64,000 bases of DNA from contig BCGQ01000009.1 of NCBI GenBank assembly GCA_001599355.1, forward strand, positions 372,001 through 436,000, read 5' to 3'. The notes under the pieces were generated by a model that searched no databases, was not told where the DNA came from, and saw only the letters and a list, made by a program, of their open reading frames with translations. Origin of the DNA: Nakazawaea peltata (taxonomy: Eukaryota; Ascomycota; Pichiomycetes; Alaninales; Pachysolenaceae). Position 1 is the stretch's first letter. Each line of letters starts with the position of its first letter. Both the position numbers and the translations under genes were made by a program. Positions 9,663-19,600 of the stretch are shown piece by piece.

Positions 9663-11597
9663 TCACAGTGTACTAACCTCCCATTTCAAACTATTAATAA
9701 TATCATACCAATCAACTATCTTATCCCCATTAGGATTTAATTGCCAATATCTCTCCAGAATATAATGACATCTACCAAACGCAGAACTATTCCTAGTAGC
9801 TAACTGTACAAAATATCTATCCATCTCAAACCTATTATAACTGGTGCAACAACAGAAACTAGCTATCATGACAGGGAACAGCATTGCCGGAGAAATTTGA
9901 CCTCCAGCAACAATCTTGATATCCTGGAGAGCAGTCACTAATAAATCTTGAATTACTCTCGATGAAGGAGGCTTCTTCCTAAGAAGTAAATTAATGAACA
10001 ATTTGAGGGTAATCTGAGAGAGATCAAAAGAGGTTAATTGCATCTCAAGCAGCTCCTGGCTTATTCCTTTCAATTTATCAGTGACAGGTTTCAGATTCTC
10101 GATCTCCAGCTCGAGTTCTATACATCTCTCTTCAATTTCTTTCTCAAGAGCTTTCCTTTCTTGCAGTACAAGATCTAATTCGAATGGGACTCCTTCTGCA
10201 GCTGACATGAGTCGGATATTGTTCTCCTGTACTTTCAATTGTTCGAGCTTCTTGTGGTACAGATGACAAAGATTTACAATACTACCTTCTACTAAGAAAA
10301 GAGCCATATTACACCCGTTCAACGGGTCAATTCCGTAATCTACTTGCTCTTCCAGGGTGACTCCCTTGATCTCCCCCAAATGTCCCGTATATACTAACAG
10401 TTCTTTGTATGTGTCTATAGAGAAGAAGGTAGGATTATTGGTCAAATGACGAATATCATGGTAAAAGAAGTTGGCAATCAACCATAACAGTTGCTTTGGT
10501 CTAGAGGAGGCATGGTCAAGGTAGAATTGTTTCAATCCAATCAGTGAAAAGATATCGAAACAACATCTCATATATTTAGCCCAAATACACACATCACCAG
10601 TACTGACCTCGGCACCTATAGCTACTAAATAATACGCAATTACGAGGAAGGAGGATTGTTTTACATCTGCTCGTTGAGAAGGAGGCTTCTGTAACTCATC
10701 TTTCAAGAATTTAAAGTGTCCCTTGAGAGACACATTCAGTTTACGAAAGTACTCTCTTGAAGTATTACTTGATTGACCGGCGAGCATCATACCACCCCAT
10801 GCCGTCAACAGATACAATATAGACTCTTCTTTCTCGGCCATTGGGATAAATACACTTTGGAAATAGTTCTCATCTTCAGTCGGCGATACTGAGATCTGCT
10901 CAGAACAGATACATCTGAAATGTTCAAAGAAGAGAATCCCAATATCGTCTAGCTTCTGGAAAATAGGAGGCAGAGCTGGCGATCGGAATACTTTCTGAGA
11001 ATTGTTATAGATACGACTCAATTGCTGGATAGCTAACCTTTTATGAGGCATTACCCAGTAAATTCTATCATCTTGCTTACCACGAACAATATCAAGAAGG
11101 ATCTGAAGGAATCCTTGCTCATCAAATTCACCCAGTCGAGTCTGTTGATTTTCAACTACTTGAGAGTCGTCCATTGGCATTACATAGCTGCTGTCATCAT
11201 CTATATCATCTGTCGAATCTTCAACTGGATCCAATTTCACCATCCTTGTACTAAATTCTTCCACTTTCAAAGAGCTCACCTTCTTACCCTTCAACAAAGG
11301 CTTTACAGGTTTATCCAATGGCAAAGAGTCCGGAGGAAAAGCCAGTTTCTGGTTCTTTTCCGGAGCATAAACACACTCGACATCTTTCTTAGTACAAAGA
11401 CCACACCTGGGCTTCGTTTGATCGCATCTCTTCTTCCGCTTCTTACAGAATTGACATCCATTCCTCGACTTGGATCTTGCTCCATAGAATTTGACAGTCG
11501 TCTTTCCCACCAGGGGCCTCAGAACAGTATTAGCATCAGTCAAACTCCTCTTTAGAGGTTCCTGGATCTCAGATTCAACACTCCAAGTAGTAAACAT
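9663..11597 (-). CDS. Zn2Cys6 transcription factor
   Basis: A 644-residue fungal zinc-cluster regulator. The DNA-binding domain, near residues 45-78, reads GCQFCKKRKKRCDQTKPRC and then GLCTKKDVECVY, giving CX2CX6CX6CX2CX6C, the canonical binuclear cluster. An acidic linker (about 115-145) follows, then a helical regulatory region resembling the fungal-specific transcription factor domain, with a short coiled coil at about 450-510 (LEKEIEERCIELELEIENL). The target genes cannot be inferred. The gene ends 462 bp upstream of CRM1 and starts 226 bp from HIS2, which is divergent from it. No specific orthologue was recognised. Confidence 0.88.
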   Translation of the reverse strand: MFTTWSVESEIQEPLKRSLTDANTVLRPLVGKTTVKFYGARSKSRNGCQFCKKRKKRCDQTKPRCGLCTKKDVECVYAPEKNQKLAFPPDSLPLDKPVKPLLKGKKVSSLKVEEFSTRMVKLDPVEDSTDDIDDDSSYVMPMDDSQVVENQQTRLGEFDEQGFLQILLDIVRGKQDDRIYWVMPHKRLAIQQLSRIYNNSQKVFRSPALPPIFQKLDDIGILFFEHFRCICSEQISVSPTEDENYFQSVFIPMAEKEESILYLLTAWGGMMLAGQSSNTSREYFRKLNVSLKGHFKFLKDELQKPPSQRADVKQSSFLVIAYYLVAIGAEVSTGDVCIWAKYMRCCFDIFSLIGLKQFYLDHASSRPKQLLWLIANFFYHDIRHLTNNPTFFSIDTYKELLVYTGHLGEIKGVTLEEQVDYGIDPLNGCNMALFLVEGSIVNLCHLYHKKLEQLKVQENNIRLMSAAEGVPFELDLVLQERKALEKEIEERCIELELEIENLKPVTDKLKGISQELLEMQLTSFDLSQITLKLFINLLLRKKPPSSRVIQDLLVTALQDIKIVAGGQISPAMLFPVMIASFCCCTSYNRFEMDRYFVQLATRNSSAFGRCHYILERYWQLNPNGDKIVDWYDIINSLKWEVSTL

Positions 11598-11823
11598 TAT
11601 CTCTCGGCCCTCTAATCTTGTTCTTTCCAGGTATGTTCCGTCTTATTTACAATCAGCCGTTGAATATCAGATAATGGCTAAATCGGGAAATATGCGCTCC
11701 TTACCCGGCGCATAATTCCCAAAACGGTAAAAACGGTCTAAAATTCCATCGCAAATTATTGGACACACTGAAAAGTATGGAGGAGAAGGTTTTTGAAGGT
11801 TGGGATTGTTAAACGATTAAGCA

Positions 11824-12798
11824 ATGCATTCACATCATTCTCATAGTGGAGATTACGTAGCTCATGCTGCTGATACTCTTGAAGAAGTTCTTCAACAAGT
11901 ATTGAACTTGGGATTCGATGTCTTCTGTCTTACGGAGCACATGCCCAGAGTGGCCATGGCCCATTTGTATCCTGAAGAGCTTGAGAGGAAATATGATCCA
12001 GCCGCACTTTGGGATAACTTTGAAAGGTATTATAAACATGCAATTGAGGTGAAGAAGAGGTTCAATGAGGATCCTAATTGTTCCACTAAGATTCTTGTAG
12101 GATTTGAGACCGAGGGAGGACTCTCGGAATCTTATTTGAACAGTGCATTGGAGATTCGTCGTGAGAAGCAAATCGATGTCATTGTCGGTTCCGTTCATCA
12201 TATCAATGAGATCGCTTTGGATTACGATAAGAAATTATGGGATGAACTGAAGATGAGTTGTGGTGGAGATATGGAACTGTTTTTCAGTGCTTATTTCGAG
12301 AGACAATACGAATTACTTGTAGCTTTGAAACCTGAAGTGGTTGGACATTTAGATTTGATCCGGTTATTCCTTCTTGATTCAGATATCGACAGTAAGGGCG
12401 TTAAATACTCTTCGGAGAACTACATTGAAACCAATTGGCCTAAAGTATGGCTACAAATCAAACGTAATATCGAATATATCAATAGTTATGGAGGGTTGAT
12501 CGAATTGAACTCGGCTGCTATTCGTAAAGGATGGGATGGACCTTATCCTAAGCCTGATATTGTTAAATGTGTACTTGATTTGAAAGGTCGTTTCTGTTTC
12601 AGTGATGATTCTCATGGAATCAAGCAAGTGGGTTTAAATTACTCCAGAGTGATGGAATATTGTGAGAAGACTGGTATTAATGAGATCTCATATTGGGACT
12701 TGGATGAGAGCGGAAAGGCTATTACTCGGACTAAATCATTGAGTGAGATAAAGAAACATCCTTTCTGGGATAAGGTGAAAGATATCGTGACTAAGTAG
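11824..12798 (+). CDS. HIS2: Histidinol-phosphatase
   Basis: Removes phosphate from L-histidinol phosphate, the eighth step of histidine synthesis. 324 residues of PHP-superfamily fold; S. cerevisiae His2 has 335. The N-terminus MHSHHSHSGDYVAHA holds the metal-binding HxH motif, followed by LTEHMPR, GFETEGG, VGSVHHI and VVGHLDLIRLF, and near the C-terminus FSDDSHG, the typical trinuclear metal ligands of PHP enzymes. The short lead-in before HSHHS matches the family start. Divergent from the zinc-cluster gene. No clear Gcn4 site was seen in the 226-bp promoter. Confidence 0.95.
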   Translation: MHSHHSHSGDYVAHAADTLEEVLQQVLNLGFDVFCLTEHMPRVAMAHLYPEELERKYDPAALWDNFERYYKHAIEVKKRFNEDPNCSTKILVGFETEGGLSESYLNSALEIRREKQIDVIVGSVHHINEIALDYDKKLWDELKMSCGGDMELFFSAYFERQYELLVALKPEVVGHLDLIRLFLLDSDIDSKGVKYSSENYIETNWPKVWLQIKRNIEYINSYGGLIELNSAAIRKGWDGPYPKPDIVKCVLDLKGRFCFSDDSHGIKQVGLNYSRVMEYCEKTGINEISYWDLDESGKAITRTKSLSEIKKHPFWDKVKDIVTK

Positions 12799-12836
12799 TG
12801 TACTGAACACTGAACGGTTTGCCTTGCATTCATTAC

Positions 12837-12933
12837 ACTACCACTACACTACCACTACACTACCACTACACTACCACTACACTACCACTACACTACCACT
12901 ACACTACCACTACACTACCACTACACTACCACT
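12837..12933 (+). repeat. 11-bp minisatellite, unit ACTACCACTAC, about 9 copies
   Basis: Eight exact copies in a row from 12837 to 12924 plus a partial ninth. There are no mismatches between units, which suggests recent expansion. Confidence 0.95.
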
Positions 12934-12980
12934 GTGCGAGGACTGTGCGAGGAACACCGTGAAAGGGACACTGTGCGAGG
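12931..12980 (+). repeat. Three copies of ACTGTGCGAGG
   Basis: Copies at 12931, 12942 and 12970. The first two are in tandem and continue straight from the previous array with the same 11-bp period and the same ACT start, but with a different inner sequence. Confidence 0.85.
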
Positions 12981-13444
12981 GTGCTCCTTCTTCAATATGT
13001 AAATTTAATAGAGAAAGCTGCGCGGTTTATATGTATTGGATTAATGTAGTAGGGGGTGGTATCACGGAGGGTGAGAGGGTGGGAAGGAGGTTGAGAAGGG
13101 CATTGGTTGGGCCATGCTATTCGGGGGGTTTAAAGGGTATAGGATGGAGAACAGTTTTAGAAAAGTATTATAAATAACGATGACCTACAATTCAATTCAA
13201 TTCTCTCTACTAAATACAGCCCCTGTATTGTACTTTCCATATTGTATACCCGACATCACCCCCTCACCCCTCACCCTCACCAAATACCTCACCCTTATTC
13301 TTTCCATCTCATTTCAATTACCTTTTCCCTCACCCCTTTACGCTCAAGATTTTCCCTGCTTTTCCTTCGATAGTAAAAATTTTAAGCGCAAAGAGATTCT
13401 CATAGTCAAGACCCAGTATTGCCCTGCTACCGCGATATCAAGAA

Positions 13445-14551
13445 ATGACCGAATTAGAGAGAGTCCCATTGGGTGTCACTGCCGACATGCATGTCCACTT
13501 GAGAGAAGGCAAAATGATGGAGTTGATCACTCCAACTGTCGACTCGGGATGTGTATCGATTGCCTACATTATGCCTAACTTGGTTCCACCTGTGACTACG
13601 ATCGACAAGGTGAAAGAATACCATGCTTCTTTACAAGCTCTCTCTCCAGAGACTACTTTTTTGATGACCTTTTATTTGTCCAAACTGTTGACTCCAGAAT
13701 TGATTGCCGAAGCTGCTGAACAGAAACTCATTCGTGGAATCAAATGTTACCCAGCAGGTGTCACTACCAATTCCGATGCTGGTGTCGATCCTAATGATTT
13801 CAGCCTGTTCTACCCTCTTTTTGAAGAGATGCAAAAACATGGTTTGATCTTAAATTTGCATGGAGAAAAGCCTCCTAGCAAGCAAGAGGAGACTTTAGAG
13901 AACGAAGATGATCATATCCATGTCCTTAATGCGGAGCCAAAGTTCTTGCCTGCTTTGTTCAAGTTGCATGCTGATTTCCCAAAGTTAAAGATCGTTTTGG
14001 AACACTGTACTACTCGTCTGGCTGTTGAAGCCATTGAGAAGATCAATCTGGACCGTCTGGCCGATGAACCGATCACTGTTGCTGCTTCTATCACTCTGCA
14101 CCATTTGAGTTTGACTGTCGACAGTTGGGCTGGAAATCCTGTTAACTTCTGTAAACCTGTAGCTAAACTTCCAAGTGATAAACTTGCTCTTGTTCAAGCT
14201 GCTTGTTCGGGTAAACCTTACTTCTTCTTCGGTTCCGACTCTGCTCCTCACCCTCTTGAAGCTAAAGCAAGACATGTAGGTGTTTGTGCTGGTGTATACA
14301 CCCAATCTCATGCTTTATCGTACTTGGCCGAGGTCTTTGATAAGGCTGGAAAGTTGGACAACTTGAAGGCTTTCGTCAGTGATAACGGGTTGGGATTCTA
14401 TGGCATCAAGAGTGAAGATTTGAAGTCTCAGAAAACTGCCTCCGTTGTTAAGAAAGCTGTCACTATTCCAGAGACCATTTCAGGTCATGGAATTGATGTA
14501 GTGCCTTTCAAAGCCGGTGAGACTTTGAGCTGGACTGCCGTTTGGGATTAA
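13445..14551 (+). CDS. URA4: Dihydroorotase
   Basis: Third step of pyrimidine synthesis: ring closure of carbamoyl aspartate to dihydroorotate, in the cytosol. 368 residues; S. cerevisiae Ura4 has 364. Visible motifs: ADMHVHLREG near residue 15 (HxH metal ligands and substrate Arg), GIKCYPAGVTTNSDAG near 99-114 with the lysine that is carbamylated in this class, LNLHGEKP, LEHCTTR, SITLHHL and FGSDSAPHP near 260. The CTG in SITLHHL at 14096-14098 stands where the family has Ala (TAHHL). A pyrimidine-rich promoter precedes it. Convergent with the BTB gene, with about 70 bp between stops. Confidence 0.97.
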   Translation: MTELERVPLGVTADMHVHLREGKMMELITPTVDSGCVSIAYIMPNLVPPVTTIDKVKEYHASLQALSPETTFLMTFYLSKLLTPELIAEAAEQKLIRGIKCYPAGVTTNSDAGVDPNDFSLFYPLFEEMQKHGLILNLHGEKPPSKQEETLENEDDHIHVLNAEPKFLPALFKLHADFPKLKIVLEHCTTRLAVEAIEKINLDRLADEPITVAASITLHHLSLTVDSWAGNPVNFCKPVAKLPSDKLALVQAACSGKPYFFFGSDSAPHPLEAKARHVGVCAGVYTQSHALSYLAEVFDKAGKLDNLKAFVSDNGLGFYGIKSEDLKSQKTASVVKKAVTIPETISGHGIDVVPFKAGETLSWTAVWD

Positions 14552-14621
14552 GTCAGATACCCGTAAAGATAATTATGTATTTAATTCAAATGCTATTTCA
14601 TATATACTCGTAAAATATGTA

Positions 14622-16376
14622 CTAAATGACCCCCAAGACCACAGTGAATTTGGAGTCCTTTGGGTTGAAATCATCAACGACCAGCATATTCATCGCTGCA
14701 AGATTACTACTCTTCCATCCCCAACTTTGAGACTTCTTAAAAGTATCTGAAGCTGTTGTAAATGCCGTCATTCTCAAATGTTCTTTCCTGCTGGGGGTGA
14801 TAATCGTGAAATATACAGAGATATCTGACCGATGGTCTTCGTAGTCAATGAGAGAATCTTTGGCCACTACTTCATCTAAAGCTTGACTAAGAGAAGCGGT
14901 ACTGAATACATTTAAGTTCTCTAGATCTTGATCAACAGTATTCTCAGGATTACCTTGGTTTGAACTATCTCTCCTATGAGTCTTAATGTCAGACGAGTCT
15001 GGGTGTTTGCCCAATGATGGACTCGATCTCCTGGCATAAGGGTCCAGATTAAGAATCCCATTCCTCGTAGAGCCTCTAACAGAGCTCACTCTGTGCAAAT
15101 AGACTCCCATTTGAGTAGACCCAGTCTTCTCGTTGTATATTCTCTGGAAATACAAGTTCCAGTACGATCCAGCATACCAGAACGTTCTCGAATATACTCT
15201 GAGATTTGGCTCGAGGCTGGCCGTGTCTTTAAAACATACAGAGATTCTATAAGGAGGTACCTTTACCCAATAATACATCTTCTTAGTGATTTCTGAAGTT
15301 TCTGACTCCAACTCTATCAGTTGATGCTCGAAAGAAGCCGCAGAAAGTCTTTTGAAACTCTCACTGACTGTCACATCATAGACAGGAATCCGGAACCAGT
15401 TCTGTGACACTCCTGCCTCTTCAGTATATGTGCCAATAGTGAGATTCAAATCTATATCATCTCCTGCACTCACCACTGCTCGCTGAATAGATAGACTCTG
15501 CCACACAGCTCTTTGAAGATGAGAAATATGGACAAGAGGAAGTCCATTACAGTCGTAACATGTGGATAATTCGTTCAATTTCTCCGTGGGAAGATGACAA
15601 AAATAGACCTTTGTCTCTAGCAGAGAGCGGAGAGCTCTTAAATCGTCGTCATAATCATCAATTGAGACGTTATCCTGATCCTTCAAAAGAGGAGACCTCA
15701 GCTCAATTATATCTATTAAGAGTTTACATCTACAAGTCTCATTGGGCACAAAAAACAGATCAGAAGTAATGACTTCAATAACAATAGAAGCGGGAATACC
15801 TTCCCATACACTAGCTCCTTTCTCCCATCCATCATAACACAAGCATCGTTTACAAGTCTCGAGTATCTCATCGTTAATTGGGCCAAAGTCATTCATCGAG
15901 ACGAAAGCGATGAGCTCCAGAACTTGAGTAGAATCGTGGATTGAGTGGACCAATCTCGACACAGATTCGTTTAAGAGTGATTCAATATCCAAAAAAGACG
16001 ATATTGAAATCATTTTCTTCAAATCAGGTACCATTGACCAATTTACATCCCTTCCATATAACCAGCTCACAGTGATATCCAATATGTCTCTCGATATGTC
16101 ATCTTCGAATGAAATTTCGAAAATATCACGAGATTTCCGAGTATTTGACTTTTCTTCTGAGTCACTATCATCTTCACCTCTCTTTCCCCATTGAAATAAG
16201 GTCCGAAAGTAGCCAGCTCGCCCCAAGATCACCTTGTGAAGTTTATAGTTGATCCCAAAAGCCTTAATAGTGACGTCAGAAAAAAGGCCATTGCCTTCCA
16301 AGAAGAGATATTGCACGAGTTGTTCGGACAGATCTCGATGTGGTATATAATCATCTGGTGGGTCTCTCAGTGTCAT
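14622..16376 (-). CDS. BTB/POZ domain protein
   Basis: 584 residues with an N-terminal BTB/POZ fold at about 15-135 (LVQYLFLEGNGLFSDVTIKAFGINYKLHKVILG, then GYFRTLF and ITVSWLYG) and a BACK-like helical part after it. The middle and C-terminal parts hold beta-rich sequence and a Ser-rich linker (about 440-490). No Kelch, MATH or zinc-finger domains were seen. BTB proteins often serve as Cullin-3 adaptors or dimerisation modules; which applies here is unknown. It resembles germ-cell-less-type fungal BTB proteins. A CArG/Mcm1-like box lies 80 bp upstream of the start. Confidence 0.72.
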   Translation of the reverse strand: MTLRDPPDDYIPHRDLSEQLVQYLFLEGNGLFSDVTIKAFGINYKLHKVILGRAGYFRTLFQWGKRGEDDSDSEEKSNTRKSRDIFEISFEDDISRDILDITVSWLYGRDVNWSMVPDLKKMISISSFLDIESLLNESVSRLVHSIHDSTQVLELIAFVSMNDFGPINDEILETCKRCLCYDGWEKGASVWEGIPASIVIEVITSDLFFVPNETCRCKLLIDIIELRSPLLKDQDNVSIDDYDDDLRALRSLLETKVYFCHLPTEKLNELSTCYDCNGLPLVHISHLQRAVWQSLSIQRAVVSAGDDIDLNLTIGTYTEEAGVSQNWFRIPVYDVTVSESFKRLSAASFEHQLIELESETSEITKKMYYWVKVPPYRISVCFKDTASLEPNLRVYSRTFWYAGSYWNLYFQRIYNEKTGSTQMGVYLHRVSSVRGSTRNGILNLDPYARRSSPSLGKHPDSSDIKTHRRDSSNQGNPENTVDQDLENLNVFSTASLSQALDEVVAKDSLIDYEDHRSDISVYFTIITPSRKEHLRMTAFTTASDTFKKSQSWGWKSSNLAAMNMLVVDDFNPKDSKFTVVLGVI

Positions 16377-16456
16377 TTGCTCGTCTCAACTCCAGATATA
16401 CAGACAGTCATCTACTGGTATCAGTTTATATGGCACTTACTTGGTAGATGAGATTA

Positions 16457-16466
16457 CCTAAATAGG
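16457..16466. promoter_or_regulatory. CArG/Mcm1-type box CCTAAATAGG upstream of the BTB gene
   Basis: The full site reads TTACCTAAATAGGATAA, close to the Mcm1 P-box TTWCCYAAWWNGGTAA. It sits 81-90 bp before the BTB gene start and 170 bp after the NUM1 stop codon, so it most likely serves the BTB gene. Confidence 0.55.
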
Positions 16467-16634
16467 ATAATAATCACGTACACGACTAGACTTGAATGTA
16501 AATAAATTAACTAATTAGGAATTTGATATTTCATTCACTACATTTTACACCACCCCTATTATTCCTAATGAAGAAATATCTACTAACCCCCAAAATTAGG
16601 GGTGATTTTCATCAATCAATTATTAATTTATTCA

Positions 16635-19600
16635 CTATATCTCACTAGGACTCAGCAGTTGCTTCGAAATAGATCCCGAAGTCGAACTCCTCAGTAATGC
16701 ATGGGAAGAAAACAATCTCGAAGGTTTTCTGGTAGGATTAGAAGACACCCTTTGAGGGTTGATAATAGAAGCACGAGGCTTTACATAGCGGTAAGTATCG
16801 ATGTCCTCATCATCTTCCTCTTCCAAGTCTTCATAGGTGGTTCTCAATTTTGGAGCTGGCAGAGAAGACAGGTGATGAGTTGACTCCAGGCTTGGCATAC
16901 CTGTGAAGTTCATTCCATCGGTATTTCTCTCGATCAAATACCTCAAAGAATTATACCAAACATTGTGACGTTGTCTGGTTGGGCAAGTGATCTTGATTTG
17001 ACGGTCGGCAGAATGGACAATAATACTCTTATGATACAATCCCGGAGGAAGAGGATTATTATCTTCGACTGTCTCAACCTTTAAGATAGCCGCAGCACGG
17101 ATCTTATTGGAAGATGGGTCACCAATTACAGGATTAGTGGAAGACCAGTACAAGGTCAAACTATAAGGATGAATCCAGAAGTATCTCTCGTGTCTATTTT
17201 CGGAGATAGAACTGAATGGACCAAGACGACGGAAATATTTGTATAAATATTCTCCAATGATTGTCTGAGTAAGAGCAGGGATCATCTTATGGTCAGTAAG
17301 AGATACATTGGTAGCGATAGAGAACAGCGAAGGACTGGACTTGATGTGAGCACCAGGAGGCGAAAGAGGACGGTTCTGAACTGGAGTTGCAAGAGCAGAC
17401 GACGAAGGGAAACCTGAAGGTAATTTAGGAGAATTACGTCCAGTTGACCTGACAAACGAAGCAGGACCAGCAAGACCATTTCCATCCTCAGCGAGAGCAA
17501 TACCTTTACGACGACAATGCTCCATTAATTCATCTCTTGTAAGTCTTTCGACCGAAAGAGTATGACTTCTAGAAAGCTTATTATAATATGTCTTTGGTAA
17601 TACGACTACATTGTCTACGTCAGGAACAGGAGCCACAGTAGTAGGAACATAAGAAATCTCCGGAACACATAAGAATCCAAGACGTTTGGCTGCTTCGACC
17701 ATATCATCACTACCAACACTGGTGGATTTCAAGTCTTCATAAGCTTGTTGAGAAATAAGAACCAAATCCAATTTAGCAGCCTTAATAGCAAGCTCATTGG
17801 CACTGATTTCTTTATTTTTCAACATATCCAATTCACGAGTCGATACTATGGATAATCCAAGCTCATTGGCACGTCTTTCTAAGGCTTCTACGGAGATTTC
17901 AGTCACCTTTTGACCTTCAACTTGGCGAGCTACTTGCATTCGTTGATGATCAGCAGATGTCATAACTACACAACCAAGGGAACCAGCAAGACCTTGAAGT
18001 TCTTCAATATTGGAAACTTCAGGTTCTCGTTGCAGTAACGATTGGAGATCATCATATTGTTCCTTTGTGAGAGAAATAAGACCACGGTCGCTAAGAAGAG
18101 TCTCAAGATCAGAATCCGAGACTTCTTTAGTTGGTATAGAGGTCAAATTCATATACTCAGCAGTGGTTACAAGTACGAGATCACGCTCTTTAGCAAGACG
18201 AGACAATTCTTGATCGGTCAATTCACCCTTGAGCTGATCAAACTCTTCCTGAGTAAGAACTACATATCCCTTAGACTCGAGAACTTGTACTAATTGTTCT
18301 GGAGTCATTGATCTGGCATCATTAGCCTTATAATCGGCTAATTCAGTCAGAGAGAGGGCTACAAGACCTAATCCTGCGGCAAGGCCAGTTACTAATTCTA
18401 ATGACGGATTCTTATGAGCATGTAAAAGCTTCTCATACTCATCAGTCTTAACTACAGAGAATCCACGGGCACCAAGGACTTCAGTGAGTTCCTCCGTGGA
18501 CCTTTCCTTCTTCAATTCTTCATATTCGGCTTTGGTCATCGATACACAACCGAATTTAGGAGCGATTTTACTAAGATCTTCGGCTGAGAAGACAGCATTC
18601 GACTCGATTTCTGCGATTCTCAAGTCCTTAGCTTCTAATTCAGCCATCAAAGAGTCATATTGAGCCTTAGATACTGTCTGAATACTGCGGATAGTCGTAT
18701 CAGGAACCTCAGTTCCCTCATGATCAGTATCGTACTCGTCAACAGAAGTGTTCTCTCCCTGATCTTCATCCAAAGGCACTAATTTATGGCCTAACTCGGC
18801 GGCCCTACTACTTAATTCCTCGACTGTCATAGGCTCAGTCGATTGGATTTTACTCAAAGCATCCTCGTATTCCTCACTCGATACTAAGGATTGTTTACTA
18901 CTCATATGACTTACAGCATCCTCGAAATCATCATCCGTAGACGAGGACAAGGTATCGGTGGATTTCGAGGTGATAGACCTGCCGACATTCAATGGGACAA
19001 TACTGAACCCAAGCAGTTTGGCCAGAGAAGACAAATCGTCGGCATTCTCAGCATAAGATTGCTTCTTCAATAAGCTCTTATAATCGTTATTAGGTAAGAC
19101 GGTCAAGCCAAAGGTTTTGGCTCCATTATAAATGTCACTAATAGTCGGCTCAGCTACCTGGGTCTTCGCTATCAATCTCTTATACTCCTCGGTACTCAAG
19201 GTGACGAAACCTAAAGCCTTTGCGGCGCTCAATTTGATCTCTTTCTTCTGGTTTTCTCTACGAATCATCTCCTCAAAGTGTTCTTTACTGGTGAGAACCT
19301 TACTCTTTCCAGTGAGAGAGTCAACCCTTGGAGAAGAAGGAGAAGACCCAAAGTCTGGGAATTGCAGAGTCATTGGGGACAGTGATGGTGTCGTGGTAGC
19401 TGAGGAGATCGATCTCTCGTTGAACTTGCTCTTCAAAAACTCATATTCTTTTGCAGGTATCAATGTCAATCCAAGAGCAGTTGCAGCCTTAGTTAAAGTA
19501 TCTCTTGAAGGGTTAGTCGACTCGGCTGTCAATCTCTTGAGCTCATCTGTAGGTACTAATTCCATCCCCATTCTCTTCGAGAACGCAGCGACTTCTTCTG

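Larger units (their letters stand above)
12799..13444. other. HIS2-URA4 intergene with minisatellite and pyrimidine tract
   Basis: 646 bases. The first part holds an 11-bp tandem array. The part next to URA4 (about 13245-13335) is rich in CCCTCACC-type pyrimidine repeats. Open frames across the array come from repeat periodicity and are not genes. Confidence 0.6.

Noticed and set aside
11043-11555. 170-codon plus-strand frame
   Set aside because: Antisense to the zinc-cluster gene; no recognisable protein features.
12824-13177. 117-codon frame through the minisatellite
   Set aside because: An 11-bp unit has an 11-residue protein period with no stops by chance; low-complexity product.
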